Origin: Beaufortia kweichowensis
Lineage: Eukaryota; Chordata; Actinopteri; Cypriniformes; Gastromyzontidae
Assembly: GCA_019155185.1 (NCBI GenBank)
Contig: CM032811.1
Coordinates: 4,554,215-4,618,214 of the forward strand
Length of the DNA: 64,000 nt
Direction of reading: 5' to 3'
Position numbers and translations under genes: made by a program
Notes under the pieces: generated by a model
What the model saw: the letters and a program-made list of their open reading frames with translations, nothing else
What the model was told of the DNA's origin: nothing
The model's database searches: none
Part shown: positions 45,451-56,919 of the stretch, piece after piece
How the letters are laid out: every line of letters begins with the position of its first letter
Numbering within the stretch: position 1 is the first letter of the stretch

Positions 45451-46229
45451 GAAATGGCAGCCAAACCGACCTAAAAATAAGTCAGTAACTGGTAGATTAA
45501 TACAATCATAAATTGATGTATTAAAATTCTTAAACTATAACTAATATTATTTTCAGCTGTTGTTTGTATTTTAATATTGAGGAACTGAACGGGTAGTTTT
45601 TTACTATAGGTAAATAAAAGTTCAATCCGATGAAATTCTCTGTTGACTCCACCCATATGTTTACTACAGAAAAGCTATTAATCTACGTCTTAACAAAATC
45701 CCAGGGGTGTGACGGTGCGCTTCAGCAGGACTGGGTTGTATTAAAGATGATGTAGAATAATTTGCAGCTGCTTTGTAAACTTGCACATTCGACAAATTCA
45801 TGCAGAATCCCTCATTAACAAAATCTAGCTTTATGTGTTTGCTAAGGAGGCCGTACATGTGTTTCTTTCATGATTTGTACGATTGCTTATTCTTAGGGTC
45901 CATAAGTCGGGCTGCAGAATGATTTGCAGAATTCAAACAACCATCACTGATGAAGTTGTACATTTCCATTGGCATGTGTTTTTGTGTTTGGGGTTTATTG
46001 AGGTAGTGTGGTTTTACTGGGAAAATCCAATGAACGTACTTTGAAAGAGAAACCCACATCATAGTCGAAGATAGATATATACAGTACTGTGCAAAAGTCT
46101 TAGTCACGTTAGTATTTTCACCCCACAAAATGCTTTAATCCAGTCATATGCACTACAATTTTCAAATCATTTAAGTACATTTTGTTAGGTTTCAGGGGTT
46201 ACTTATGGCATTGATGTACCAATTACATT
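45451..46229. other. Intronic/intergenic DNA
   Basis: Mixed composition with no recognised gene. 45660-46030 is moderately balanced and might hold a weak conserved patch. A Tc1-type end fragment lies at 46080-46105. Confidence 0.3.
46080..46105 (+). mobile_element. Tc1/mariner terminal fragment
   Basis: tacagtactgtgcaaaagtc followed by ttag is the terminal word of a widespread vertebrate Tc1-like family. Only one end was seen. Confidence 0.45.
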
Positions 46230-46488
46230 CAAGGATTTTTAAAGAAATAATTGCGATATAATGATACCGTCATTTTATTTGGCCTTGCTCCCAGTTACGT
46301 CTCCAAATTACTGCACTTGTTAGAGTAATCTAACTCGAGATCAATAATAAGACAAATTACTAAGCGACAACTTGGCCACTTTATTAAGCTCACGTCGTGC
46401 CAGAAAAATGAGGTGATGTGAAAATGCTGTCGCTAACAAGCCACGACGGTAAAGTAAGCGAAGCGTCGCAAATCTCTGGTAAAAGCGG
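46230..46488. promoter_or_regulatory. Candidate conserved non-coding element
   Basis: Unique balanced sequence (taataagacaaattactaag, ccactttattaagctcacgt) leading without a break into duplicated segment A at 46489, which helps define the ancestral order of the rearranged region. Confidence 0.38.
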
Positions 46489-46841
46489 TATTCTTCAGCC
46501 GTGTGCACAGATGACTAGAGATATGTAATTATGTTTCAGTGGCACAGTAAGGTCTATAAAAAGCTTAGTCATACATAATGCATTGTTGGCTGTCAGAAGA
46601 GTTTATCCTCTGACTTTATCCCCATACGAAGACACCGTTGAGGTGGAGTGACCTTTAAAGGGGAAACACACCATTTTTTGTGAATGTTATGTTTTGTTTT
46701 GTATGAGAAGAATCATTAACCTGACTAGATTGAAAGATCTGATCTTTAAAGCCGGAGGTGAATAATAGTCTCTGCTGACTTTTCTGTGTGTTTCCCTTAA
46801 CGTTCCCTTGTTTCTAATGTTGGGGATTTAGGTTCATTTCA
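46489..46841 (+). repeat. Segment A, first copy of recent duplication
   Basis: This 353-bp segment is identical by eye to 47167-47519 (offset 678). It contains CNE-like sequence (gatatgtaattatgtttcag, gactttatccccatacgaag). Here it is joined directly to segment B; in the second copy segment C intervenes. Confidence 0.9.
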
Positions 46842-47168
46842 ATCTTTTACTGTGAAGGGTGTCTTGACTTCAGATTACATCTTTAGTTTAAAGGAATCTT
46901 AAGGTGAATCGGTGTTTATGTATTTCGCATTATATGTAAAGCAGTAAGTTTGGGTGGGTCATATCGAAGGGGTTGTCTTTTTTTGGTAGTAACTAAAGAA
47001 ATGAACATGTTAATAATAGTAATACCAAAGGGGGTAGATTGGCCCAGCCTATGGCAGGCAACTGGTCTTCTGGCCATCCAAACCAGCTAAGACCAGCAAA
47101 CCAGTCTTACATAAAATAAAACTTATTTTTGTTTTTCTGGGCACATATACATCTTTTTAACATTTTTA
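46842..47168 (+). repeat. Segment B, first copy of recent duplication
   Basis: This 327-bp segment is identical by eye to 48244-48570 (offset 1402). It includes accagctaagaccagcaaaccag. It abuts A without C on its left and A' on its right, with a 2-bp overlap (ta) at the B/A' junction. Confidence 0.9.
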
Positions 47169-47519
47169 TTCTTCAGCCGTGTGCACAGATGACTAGAGAT
47201 ATGTAATTATGTTTCAGTGGCACAGTAAGGTCTATAAAAAGCTTAGTCATACATAATGCATTGTTGGCTGTCAGAAGAGTTTATCCTCTGACTTTATCCC
47301 CATACGAAGACACCGTTGAGGTGGAGTGACCTTTAAAGGGGAAACACACCATTTTTTGTGAATGTTATGTTTTGTTTTGTATGAGAAGAATCATTAACCT
47401 GACTAGATTGAAAGATCTGATCTTTAAAGCCGGAGGTGAATAATAGTCTCTGCTGACTTTTCTGTGTGTTTCCCTTAACGTTCCCTTGTTTCTAATGTTG
47501 GGGATTTAGGTTCATTTCA
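47167..47519 (+). repeat. Segment A', second copy
   Basis: Second copy of 46489-46841. It continues into the unique segment C at 47520. Confidence 0.9.
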
Positions 47520-48243
47520 GTGACTTGAATCGTTTGAATCGGTTCACATGATTCATTAAGTGACTTATCAGAAAGAATGACCAACGTGTGACTTTGGAAT
47601 ATTGAGCTCCACGAAGTGTACATGTGGGGTTGTTCCCTTGTTAGTGAGTGTGCATTTAGTGTAAAGTAGGATGCAGCCTATTAAGGTAAAGTAAAGAATG
47701 ATTTGTTCACTTAAAAGATTCGTCTTGCGTCGACTTGCTACATGATCTCTGTCTCCATTTCTTGTGCTCATACGGTTTAACAGTGGTAAAATTTCAATGA
47801 CGTGCCGGATGAGAAATGCAAGAACATTTGCATGACTTTTCCATCAAAGAACCATTTATTCATTGAGCTCATCTATATAGTCATTATAACTGCATCTTAG
47901 CTGTACTGCTGAGTGTTACATCCATCAAATGTTGCATGTGATTTTCATTTCACATCTTGAATTCACAAATCTAAACGTCCCAGCATGGAGACATGCAGTA
48001 AATGCAGTCCGCTGCTTTATCGTTCTGGCATAATCTAAAAGCTTTAGGGACCAAACTGGAACCGATTATCCCATCACGACTGTATCTGTTATATGGCTGC
48101 GTTCTATTCTGAGTTCCTTGTTTTAATGTCTTTTCACCGACTGCAGAGGCAAGATAGCTTCTGTGCGGAGAGGTGTAAAATCATGCCGCTTTTGCACAGA
48201 GCCGCTTACTTAAGATCCGGGAGGCAGGTGATAATAAGTTGAC
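47520..48243. promoter_or_regulatory. Segment C: single-copy insert with CNE-like core
   Basis: These 724 bp lie between A' and B' and are absent from the first copy. The part 47870-48240 is balanced and unique (ttgagctcatctatatagtc, tcatgccgcttttgcacaga). Its ends are not inverted repeats and no target duplication is evident, so I favour loss of C from the first copy over insertion into the second. Confidence 0.4.
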
Positions 48244-48570
48244 ATCTTTTACTGTGAAGGGTGTCTTGACTTCAGATTACATCTTTAGTTTAAAGGAATC
48301 TTAAGGTGAATCGGTGTTTATGTATTTCGCATTATATGTAAAGCAGTAAGTTTGGGTGGGTCATATCGAAGGGGTTGTCTTTTTTTGGTAGTAACTAAAG
48401 AAATGAACATGTTAATAATAGTAATACCAAAGGGGGTAGATTGGCCCAGCCTATGGCAGGCAACTGGTCTTCTGGCCATCCAAACCAGCTAAGACCAGCA
48501 AACCAGTCTTACATAAAATAAAACTTATTTTTGTTTTTCTGGGCACATATACATCTTTTTAACATTTTTA
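48244..48570 (+). repeat. Segment B', second copy
   Basis: Second copy of 46842-47168, followed by unique sequence (aaaatatagtggttcccag). Confidence 0.9.
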
Positions 48571-48589
48571 AAAATATAGTGGTTCCCAG

Positions 48590-48810
48590 AAATGCTCGTT
48601 TCTAGTATAATTGCGTTACAAAAGTTTCATTGCGGTTTCTGGTTCACACCTGCTGATATAGTTATCCGTGCCGAGTATGATCTTTTGGCCCATTACACGA
48701 GCGATATTAGATGTATTACTTCTCCCTGACCCACTTTCATTTCCACACTCATTATTTGACATCCAAACCCGGGGCGCAACCGAGAACAGAAAAATTACGG
48801 AATGGGTAAG
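48590..48810. promoter_or_regulatory. Candidate conserved non-coding element with donor-like end
   Basis: Balanced unique block (cattacacgagcgatattag, aacccggggcgcaaccgaga). It ends attacggaATGG|gtaagtg, a strong splice-donor consensus next to an ATG at 48803-48805. It could be an alternative exon, but no promoter features are seen. Confidence 0.28.
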
Positions 48811-50589
48811 TGTCAGTAGATTTGTGTCAAAATCCATTTCCATGAAACTTTCCATGAAAATTGACTAATAAAAATGCCAGTCACAAAATAGGGGTTAGTA
48901 ATGGGGTTATTAATATTCATTAATATTCATGCCTTTTCTTTCAAGCTGCTAAAAATATACCGGGTTGTGAACCTTTGTGAGGTAAGCGTCTAATGAAATA
49001 TATTGTTATCGTACCTGTTTGAAATAAAGTGGCTTAGACAATAGCCAAATACAAAACAATCACAATTTTAAAAGCTTGGATAGGCCAGTATCCAGCACGC
49101 AAGTACATTTCAAACCGCATTCTTCTGTGGCATGGAAAAATGGGTTAAAACTGAGTGAACCCAGTCCGAATGTGAAAAACCTTTTATTTACATGCCCTCC
49201 GGCCTGATACGTCTTGTTTATAAAATGCATTTGCCTTTTTACAGAGACCCACATATGTCTTATGAAGAGCTGGCTGGCATATCTTGCTAATTTTCTCAAT
49301 CTCTACTTGTTTTGATATCATTTTCATCAGTCGACGTGTTTGATCTGCCTGATGATGCTGATGAGTGACAGGTCGCCGTGTCGCTGAATTCAAACACGCC
49401 ACAGTCTGACCTTGCCATAAGTAAGGTTTCCACGGGGAAAGTCAAACATTTCTGGAACCCTTTTGGTGTTTGCAAATAAAATATTAAGTATCTTTAAATA
49501 TTTTCCTGCCTTTTCTGGTTGTTGGGGCAGGAAGATTGAAAATCTTCAAATCACCCAGACGTTTCTGAGTTTATTTCAAACACTAAAATGGCCTTCGGTA
49601 GTATATTTTTCCTTGGACATCTTGATGTTATTTTCTTTCAATAAAGAATAAAGGTCACGCTATGAATGCATAAAAATAAATGGGGATTTTCACTTCATGG
49701 CGTGGACAAGTTGTAGGTTCAAACCGCAGATTTGGGTGATTTGTGAGTTAGGGGATGGGCAATATAGATAAAAATGCCTGTTTTTTGGCCTTTTGACTGT
49801 TGTTGATATTGTACTTTTTTCAGTTACACAGAGACTATAAATGAGATGATGGATTGCACTTAATTGGTTCATTAAAATAGATTTAATTTGAATACATTTG
49901 TGGAAATTAAACTTGTTGTTTACATTCGTCAAGACACTATAAAAGTACTGCTGTCTTAAAGCACCTCTTACTGAGTTTGTAAATTAAAATCCCACAAAGT
50001 ATATTGTATGATAATAAATACATTCTGTGAGAATTTATGTTTTAAGTTTTGACCGAAAATGTCAATAATAAAAGCAGTCCAGTGTAGGTTTGTCTGTAGG
50101 AGTGTGTAATAATGACACATTGCAATTGTTTTACAAGGTGCAGAAAGATATTATTATTGAATAAGACATAAAGGCAGTGGGTTAACAAAATGGAAAGGAA
50201 AAATCCTACTGCTGCAACATATCTGCTTTTATTGATCTGAACACAACCAGCAATTCATAGTGAATTAGTTTGTCTTTATTTCCATTCTTCAGGGCTGTGT
50301 ATTGTATGTTGGTTAGCTTCGTGAAAAGAATATCGAATTTGACAGGATTCCAGGAAAACAGAATCGGGGAAGGTTTGTAAAAAGGTTTGTCATCCGTTAT
50401 TGGTAGAAGCATGTCCGTTTTGATTCCTCACACTTCATTGCTCAGTTTTTTGTCCTGAGGAAACTCAGGTCAGTGGAGATCCACTGCAGTCTGTTATCCC
50501 ATGATACTGTTACGGTCCGTGCCGAGACACAGAATAACAAACATAACAACATTACACTGCTGGACTATCATGATTGACATTCAGAAGGA
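48811..50589. other. Mixed DNA with small repeat fragments
   Basis: A possible SINE box B occurs at 49709-49726 (gttgtaggttcaaaccgc). An M1 fragment lies at 49985-50070 (ataataaatacattctgtgag, gttttgaccgaaaatgtc). 49060-49440 is balanced and may be conserved. No gene recognised. Confidence 0.35.
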
Positions 50590-50745
50590 GCTTTGCATTA
50601 AAAGAATGGTAATAGCATGAACGGTCCCTTTGGTTAACCTCGGGTTAAGTACATTGCTTAAGGTTAATGGGCAATAGATTCTAGTTCCTCCCGACTGAGA
50701 TTAAACCCACAACCTTTGTTATAATTAGCATCTTAGATCTTTAAA
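50590..50745 (-). mobile_element. SINE remnant, minus strand
   Basis: On the minus strand a box-B-like caaaggttgtgggtttaatc is followed by ctcagtcgggaggaac and, further on, gcaatgtacttaaccc. This is the order typical of fish tRNA-SINE bodies. The tail is not clearly preserved. Confidence 0.4.
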
Positions 50746-50980
50746 GGTGAAGTGTGTGATATTTTGATGTTTTTTAATGGTTCCCTGCTGGTTAATGTGC
50801 AGAGATGACTATGAATTAGTCATCCATAGGTTTACCGTTAAAGTAATCTGACAATATGCTGTTTTTCATATCTACAATTTAGTGGTGTAAAAATTAAACC
50901 GGCCGTGACCGGCCGCACACCGACAGCGTCGTGTGCCAGATCAGTGTAATAAAAGAGAATGTAACTTTATTGTATAATCC

Positions 50981-51086
50981 TTAAAGAAATATTTCACCCA
51001 AAAATGGACCTCATTGACCATAGTCATTTTTCTTCCTACTATAAAAAGTCAATGGGGTCCAATTTGTGGGTGAACTATTCCTTTAA
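50981..51086. mobile_element. Short palindromic MITE, TTAA-bounded
   Basis: This 106-bp hairpin has left ttaaagaaatatttcaccca and a right-end complement ttaaaggaatagttcaccca. The arms continue inward to aatgg/aatt words around cattgaccatag...aaagtcaatg. TTAA stands at both edges. The same terminal word (aatagttcacccaaaatt) occurs at 57503, linking it to the M2 family. Confidence 0.6.
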
Positions 51087-51689
51087 ACAATGTTCATTGA
51101 GTAATAAATCTCTTTTAGTCGATAAAGAGATATATTGGCAATTATAGTCAATGTAAAAATGAGGTTAAAGTGGAAATACTGTTAGAAATATCCAATGTAT
51201 GTCAATAGCACTGTGTGGATTTTTTATTGTTTAATGCACAAATGAAAAGAAAATAGAAAAGAGCATTGTTATTAAATGGATCATCCATTGGAGTGCCGTA
51301 ACGTGTTTGATTTAATCCATCCCGGCAGTATCCGTAGGCAGGAACTGCCCTTTTCGGCATTCTTCGAATTAGTGGATCCAGATCTGAAGTAACATGCTGT
51401 TTTTTCTGTTCTGCTTCAGTTTATATCAGTAAGACAGGTTGTCCCCTAAGGGCGTCTACAACACTCCTAAGAACTTAATGGCTGTTTTATGGTATGAGCT
51501 GTAAAAATGACTTGAGCTATCGTTTTATCAGACAGATAAGGTAAAAACTAGATTTTTACATTTTAAGAAAACGTGGTGAAAACCCTGTCATAATGCCGTT
51601 CTCTATTTTTCTTTTTTTTTGCAGTGTGGTTGCTAATGTGTTTAGGTCAAAGTAGTTTTATCATTCACTACTGTAAAAACCACAAATGA

Positions 51690-51960
51690 TATCAGTCAAT
51701 ATTTGGTGGTTTAAATACCCGTGTGAGGTCTCTCTCAAAGTGTTTTCATGTTTAAAGCATGATTTTTCATAGTCAGGTATAGTGTTGTTTTCACATCCAT
51801 AACAATCCATATTCCTCATAAATGAACACGTGAAAAGTTTAATAAAATAACTTTTTTTTGTTCTTTGAAGGGTCATCTTTTCTTCATTTTTTGGTGGTAT
51901 TGTTGCTTCTGGTTTGTGCATTTTAATTCACAAAAATCCTACAAAGTGTGTTGTCTCAGA
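51690..51960 (+). mobile_element. M1 dispersed MITE-like repeat, plus orientation
   Basis: Shows tttggtggtttaaatacccg, tttttcatagtcaggtatag, cacatccataac, ttctggtttgtgcattttaa and ttcacaaaaatcctacaaag in family order. A chance 86-codon minus frame overlaps it and shares MRNMDCYGC with the frame at 52478-52705, purely because both sit in this repeat. Confidence 0.65.
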
Positions 51961-52569
51961 TACCCTATGCATGAGAAATAAAAATGAGTTGCCATGTTTA
52001 AATGTATTTTATAGATGTTAAGTAACACCATGTAGGGTATGAAAGGTGAAGATTTAGAGCCATGTTTCAAATAGTTGACAAATTGTGCCTTTTTAAAAAC
52101 CTGTAGGTGTTATCAAAGGGTAATGAAAGAAAAAATGTCTTGAAGACTGTGTTTTAGCTTTTGCTTGATGGCTATTCACTCGGACACCTGATCTGCCTCA
52201 TCTGACCTTTTCTTTCGGTGGAGTGCTGCCATGGGTCTTTAATACATGTCTCCTGCCTGCCCTGTGCTTAGGAATGATCATTTTCACTCTGAACAGAAAG
52301 CTGTTATGATCATTTCTGTTTATAGTCATGTGTCAGTGGAGTGAGGCTGATCTAGGATCTTGAAAAGGGCAAACGATGGAATAAAAATTCTGTGTATTTT
52401 GTGTTTATTTCATACCTATTATCATACCTTCATACCAATTTTAAAACCCTTGTCTGTCTTTGTAGAAACTAAATACTTTGGTAAACTATACACTAAAACG
52501 TTTTTTTCCTTTTGAACACCTTTTAACAACTTTTTCAACAACTTTTTCCTTATTTTGTTTAGTATTTTA

Positions 52570-52803
52570 TTTTAATGTCCATGTGCCGTTTATGAGGAAT
52601 ATGGACTGTTATGGATGTGATAATTCTGAACTTTATCTTACTATAAATCATGCCTTGAACAAAACCTGCTTTACAAACTTTAAGAAAGTTCACATGGGTA
52701 TTTAAGCCACCAAACATTGTCTTCTGAGCTATCAGTGTAATGAAAACCTTTGATAAAAACGTTGTTTTCATGGTAAGGTTGACATTTGCATGAAATTGCC
52801 CAT
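52570..52803 (-). mobile_element. M1 dispersed MITE-like repeat, minus orientation
   Basis: Reverse-complement counterpart of 51690-51960: tgaggaatatggactgttat, ggatgtgataattctgaac, cacatgggtatttaagccac, and ending ttgacatttgcatgaaattgccc. It makes an inverted pair with the preceding copy. Confidence 0.65.
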
Positions 52804-53860
52804 GTGTTTATTTACCACGATTGTATGAGGTAACTTTAGCATTAACTCTTATCACAGACACAGATACAGGACACTGTAGAAAAACTGAGAATACTAACAA
52901 GCATGTGCTTTCCTCGAAGGTTAAATTTTTGTTTCGCTATATCTTAGATGGTAAAGGTTGATACATAAAGATGTGAACATACATTACAACATCTACAAGA
53001 ATCCAGTACACACTGACATGTTTCTTTGGATTATGTGTCAGTTTTGAAGATCTACATATGTAGGAAAATATTGATCGTTGATGATCTGACTAACGTGGGT
53101 TCTGTTGGGATTTTGTTGTGTCCTGGGGTCAATGCTGGGGTCTTTATGCTGTCTGTGCTTTTTATACAGAGGCAAGCATGAGCTTTGGTAGTTATGTCAG
53201 TCATTTTGATTGACAGCCCTGGAAGTCTTCAGTGTGATCATAGTTGAGTTCTTGTCAGTGTGTCTTGTTGTGATCTGGTTTACAAAGCCAAATTGATTTC
53301 TCATTTAGTCTGTAAATTTATTCAGAGATTTCAATAAGACAAGAGACAATGTGATAATGAGATAAAGTGGTCAACTGATATACTGAGAGATGATTTGAAA
53401 TATCATTCATGTTTTATTGCATAAGGATAGGTTAGGGCTTTGTTTCATGAACAATAATACTACTTGATCTAAATGTTAAGATAAAGGTGCTTCAAAAGAT
53501 TATTTATAGAGATGCCATAGAAGAACCGTTTTTGACTTTCTGTTGACTTTCAAGGTTCATTATGGAATCATTCAGCCAAAATGGTTCTTTTATGAAGTAC
53601 CTTTATTTTTATCTTCATCATTAATATAACTATAAAATATTTTTTTTCATATTTTTGCTGTTTGTCCAGTTTGATGTGGTTGAAATATCAGCACATAGAT
53701 ATCACTAAGTGGTTAATAAATTGAAGTAATCTTTACAGTTATCAGTATAAACAGTTTAACACTAGCATCTATCCTCTGTCTGGGGAGACTTTAAAGAAGA
53801 GATTTACCTCTCAGAAAAACACAAGGTATCAACCGTGTACTACAGTGTGAAAATGAAAGA
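52804..53860. other. Intronic/intergenic DNA, nothing firm
   Basis: AT-rich to mixed, with no recognised gene. A PBX/MEIS-like site lies at 53208-53217. Confidence 0.35.
53208..53217 (+). promoter_or_regulatory. PBX/MEIS-like decamer
   Basis: TGATTGACAG is the known composite recognition word of PBX-MEIS/PREP heterodimers. One occurrence in 64 kb is not improbable by chance, so function is inference only. Confidence 0.22.
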
Positions 53861-54310
53861 GACGAGCTTCAGTTGCACCCTGGGTGATTATTATTGCAGT
53901 AGTGCTCGGCTCAGAGCGTCCTCAGACAAGCAGTTATCTGACATTTTGCTGTAGCGGGATAATTGCCTGAAATGCACAGTAATCTTTGTTGATTGTTTTA
54001 AGGATATCTGACCAGAAGGGCAGAGCGACATGATAATCAGACGGCGGTAGATGAGTGTTTTCTTTTACCCTCTGTAGTGTTGTTGGCTTTGGCTCTGCGC
54101 AGTCAAAGGCTAATTTACATTCATGGTTGTTTGCTGGCTCAGCGCCTTTCAGAACATTGTTCGAATTTGTTTATTTATTTTGTTCTAGTGTCTTTTGTCC
54201 TTCGAGGAAACGAGGAAAAATATGTGAATTTATTTTCCACTGGCTGCAAGAATTATGAAGGACATTTTGCTCAGTCTGCAGCAACATTTAGCAGACATTT
54301 TTAAGCTTGT
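53861..54310. promoter_or_regulatory. Candidate conserved non-coding element
   Basis: Balanced unique block (ttattattgcagtagtgctc, gctgtagcgggataattgcc, catgataatcagacggcggt). Two frames of 67 and 75 codons overlap its right part in different phases; neither is recognised. Confidence 0.38.
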
Positions 54311-55638
54311 GAAAGACTTAAGGATTTTACTAAATATCCTTGAATGTGTCATGTTAGACTTTTTAAGCTGTATGGTTTATGCAGTAAAGTCTTTCGTAGA
54401 TCTGACGCATGGATGAGCGCAAAGGTCTTGATCTTTATAGAAAATAGCAGGATTCAAAATTACAGTGTGAATGTTGACATAAGAAAATCAGTTTCGTTTC
54501 AGTTGAGAATAACATTGGAACAAGCAGACTTCAAAATATAAAACTGGTTAATAAAATATAACTGGTTAATATACAGTTTGTACTATTGCACCATATTTGC
54601 CACAGAAAGAATGTATTAGATGCAGATTTTATCTTATAAACATACTTCAGTTAGGCAAAATGTTTATAAGTACAACATATCTCAACTGAAAAAAAAAAAT
54701 CTCATAAGCAACTGTTCACATGAGATTGTGAAATAATTTTGAAATTTGATGAGAGAACGCTGACAAATGTGTTTACATGAACGGCAAAATTGGGGTAATC
54801 TGCAAGAAACCTGGTTTATTGGGTTTTGCTTGACCTGTTTGTGATCTTTCCCCTAATAAAAAAAGCTGTTTAAATGAATCAAAACCTTAAATGAATCATG
54901 CATATGAACACAATAAATATTGTGAATGTTAATGATTTTCTATTATACTATGGAGCCCCAAAATGACTGAGAAGCAGACAGGTTCATGAACCTGCATGCT
55001 GTATCTGCTTCATTTATGTGACTCATTCCCATGAGTCAGTTCAGACTGTCTGTTTCCATGAATCAGAAATGATGATAAAATTCCCATGGTATGCATTTTT
55101 ATGTATTAGAATCTTTTCTGTATACAGTATGTGAATAAATATCACAGCTATGCATTAATATATCGGGGTAAATACTGTAAAAAAGGTAAAATATATAAAT
55201 CTAAATATATAAATCGACATAGTTTTCATTTAGTGAAACAGCTTTGAAGATATGCCTCGATTATTTGTAACTACATTTTTTACTGTATTTTATTTTTCAC
55301 GTTTTTTAAACCTATTTAGCTTTAGTGGCTGTTTGATCAAAATGATGGTTCTTCTGATTGAAGTCAAAAAGCGTTTTTAGACCCAATCTGTGGTGCTTAT
55401 GGAGGCAGCATTAGTCATCTTAATGTGTTATTGTACTGGTATCAACTGAAGTTAAATCAAGTGTCTATTCAATGTACATTATGCATATGAAATGATGTGA
55501 ATCATGTTGTAATGTTATTCTGCTGGATTTGTCATATTCTCGCTTTATCCGTGCATGTCTGCTTGAATGGATGGGAAGTGACACAAACACTACAGAATGC
55601 ATTAATTGCCTATTATCACTGTATATATTATTTGTATA
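54311..55638. other. AT-rich DNA, nothing recognised
   Basis: AT-rich with short gactcat/atgagtc words near 55018-55040. No gene or defined element. Confidence 0.4.
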
Positions 55639-56667
55639 CAGTACAAGTCAAAAGTTTGGAAACACTTAATCACTGTTGAGTTTTTCCTACATTTTAGAAT
55701 AGTTGTAAACTCATCAAAACCATGAAATAACACAATTGTAACTCTGGGAATTATGTTGTGGCTAAAAGCATCCAAAATAAATGAACACTGTATCATATTT
55801 TATTATCTTCAGAAGTAGTCACACTTTGTCTAGAATCTGCACAATCATACTGCTGACATTTTGTCATCCAGATTGAAGCAATATCTTTTTATGCTGGACT
55901 GTTATTGGCTGCTTTTCATTCATTTTGCTCCAAAAATATTTTTTCAATCAATCAATCAATCAATCAATCCTTTATTACAGACTCAAGGTCCAAATTTAAA
56001 AAAGAAAAAAAAAGACAATAGGATAACATATACATCCCACAGCATCTACCACACACAAAGAATTACAAAATGCAACAATACCAATGTCTCCACAGCTTTG
56101 ACTGATATCGTGTAGTACTAATCCCTATATTTGATAAACTCACAATAATCCCATTTTTAGAAGCATTTAGCTGGCAGATAAATCTATACATAAGATTTCG
56201 TAACAGTGCTTTAAAAGTAATTACTCTTGCACTCACAAACATTTCACTTGCACTATGCCATCTAGGTTTCTTTAGTAAAATTCTCATTGCATCATTATAA
56301 GCCACTTGCAGCTTCTGTAAACTAGATGTTCTATAGTTGAACTACAAATGAGCAGTATAAAGTGTTGTACAATATGCTTTAAAAAGTGACACCTTCACCT
56401 CATCTGAACAGAAACTAAATTTACGTAAAAGTATATTCAACCTGCACATACATCATACGGCGTTGTCTTTCAATATCCTCATCGTCTGTCATGCGTTCAG
56501 TGATGAAATGTGATTTTAAATAAAGTTTTAGTTTACTATTAAACAAATTATTATGTTGGCACAATTAAGTAATTTCAAACATTGAAATATGCACCTTCAT
56601 ATTAAAAGATTTTCAAGATCATGAGAAACATTTTTGTCAGTTGTGTCTAAACTTTTGACTGGTACTA
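55639..56667. mobile_element. Tc1/mariner-type element carrying a LINE insertion
   Basis: The left end CAGTACAAGTCAAAAGTTTG and right-end complement TAGTACCAGTCAAAAGTTTA are inverted repeats of a widespread Tc1-like family, flanked by TA (55637-55638 and 56668-56669). The 1029-bp interior is not a transposase: most of it is a minus-strand LINE 3' end (55945-56505). The host element was therefore a non-autonomous copy of about 0.45 kb before the LINE inserted. Confidence 0.7.
55945..56505 (-). pseudogene. Non-LTR retrotransposon reverse-transcriptase 3' end
   Basis: On the minus strand the frame 56305-56063 (80 codons) contains AYNDAMRILLKKPRW, FVSARVITFKALLRNLMYRF and RYQSKLWRHW, a C-terminal signature I recognise from vertebrate LINE polyproteins. 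Upstream, with frameshifts, are MTDDEDIERQ, KFSFCSDEVKVSLFKAYCTT and LYTAHL, from the same region of that protein. After the stop there is a short 3' UTR and a terminal (GATT)n run, read as (CAAT)n on the plus strand at 55945-55969, which is the element's 3' tail rather than an independent microsatellite. The copy is 5'-truncated and disabled by frameshifts. Clade not assigned. Confidence 0.75.
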
Positions 56668-56919
56668 TATATTGTTTAAACATTGTGTTTATTACTTGAC
56701 AGAAGAGTTCCCAAATATGAGTGCAAAAAATCTCTATTTGTTGTTCTCAGTCAGGGTAGTTTATTATAATCCAGATTGGTGTATAAAACAACATATGTGA
56801 GTATGATTTCACCAGAGTATAAAAACACGGTGACAATGCTAATATCATAAATCAGTCAACCCAGCAAACCCCCTTACATTTACAACAGTTTCAATATTAA
56901 AGAAAAACATTTTTCTGCG

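Noticed and set aside
47520..48243. Segment C as a transposon inserted into the second copy
   Set aside because: No terminal inverted repeats, no target duplication and no repeat words; its right half looks like unique regulatory DNA.
51661..52705. Two related genes sharing the peptide MRNMDCYGC (frames at 51661-51921 and 52478-52705)
   Set aside because: Both frames lie in opposite-oriented copies of the M1 repeat; the shared peptide is a by-product of the repeat.
55945..55969. Independent (CAAT)n microsatellite
   Set aside because: It is positioned exactly as the 3' tail of the minus-strand LINE fragment.
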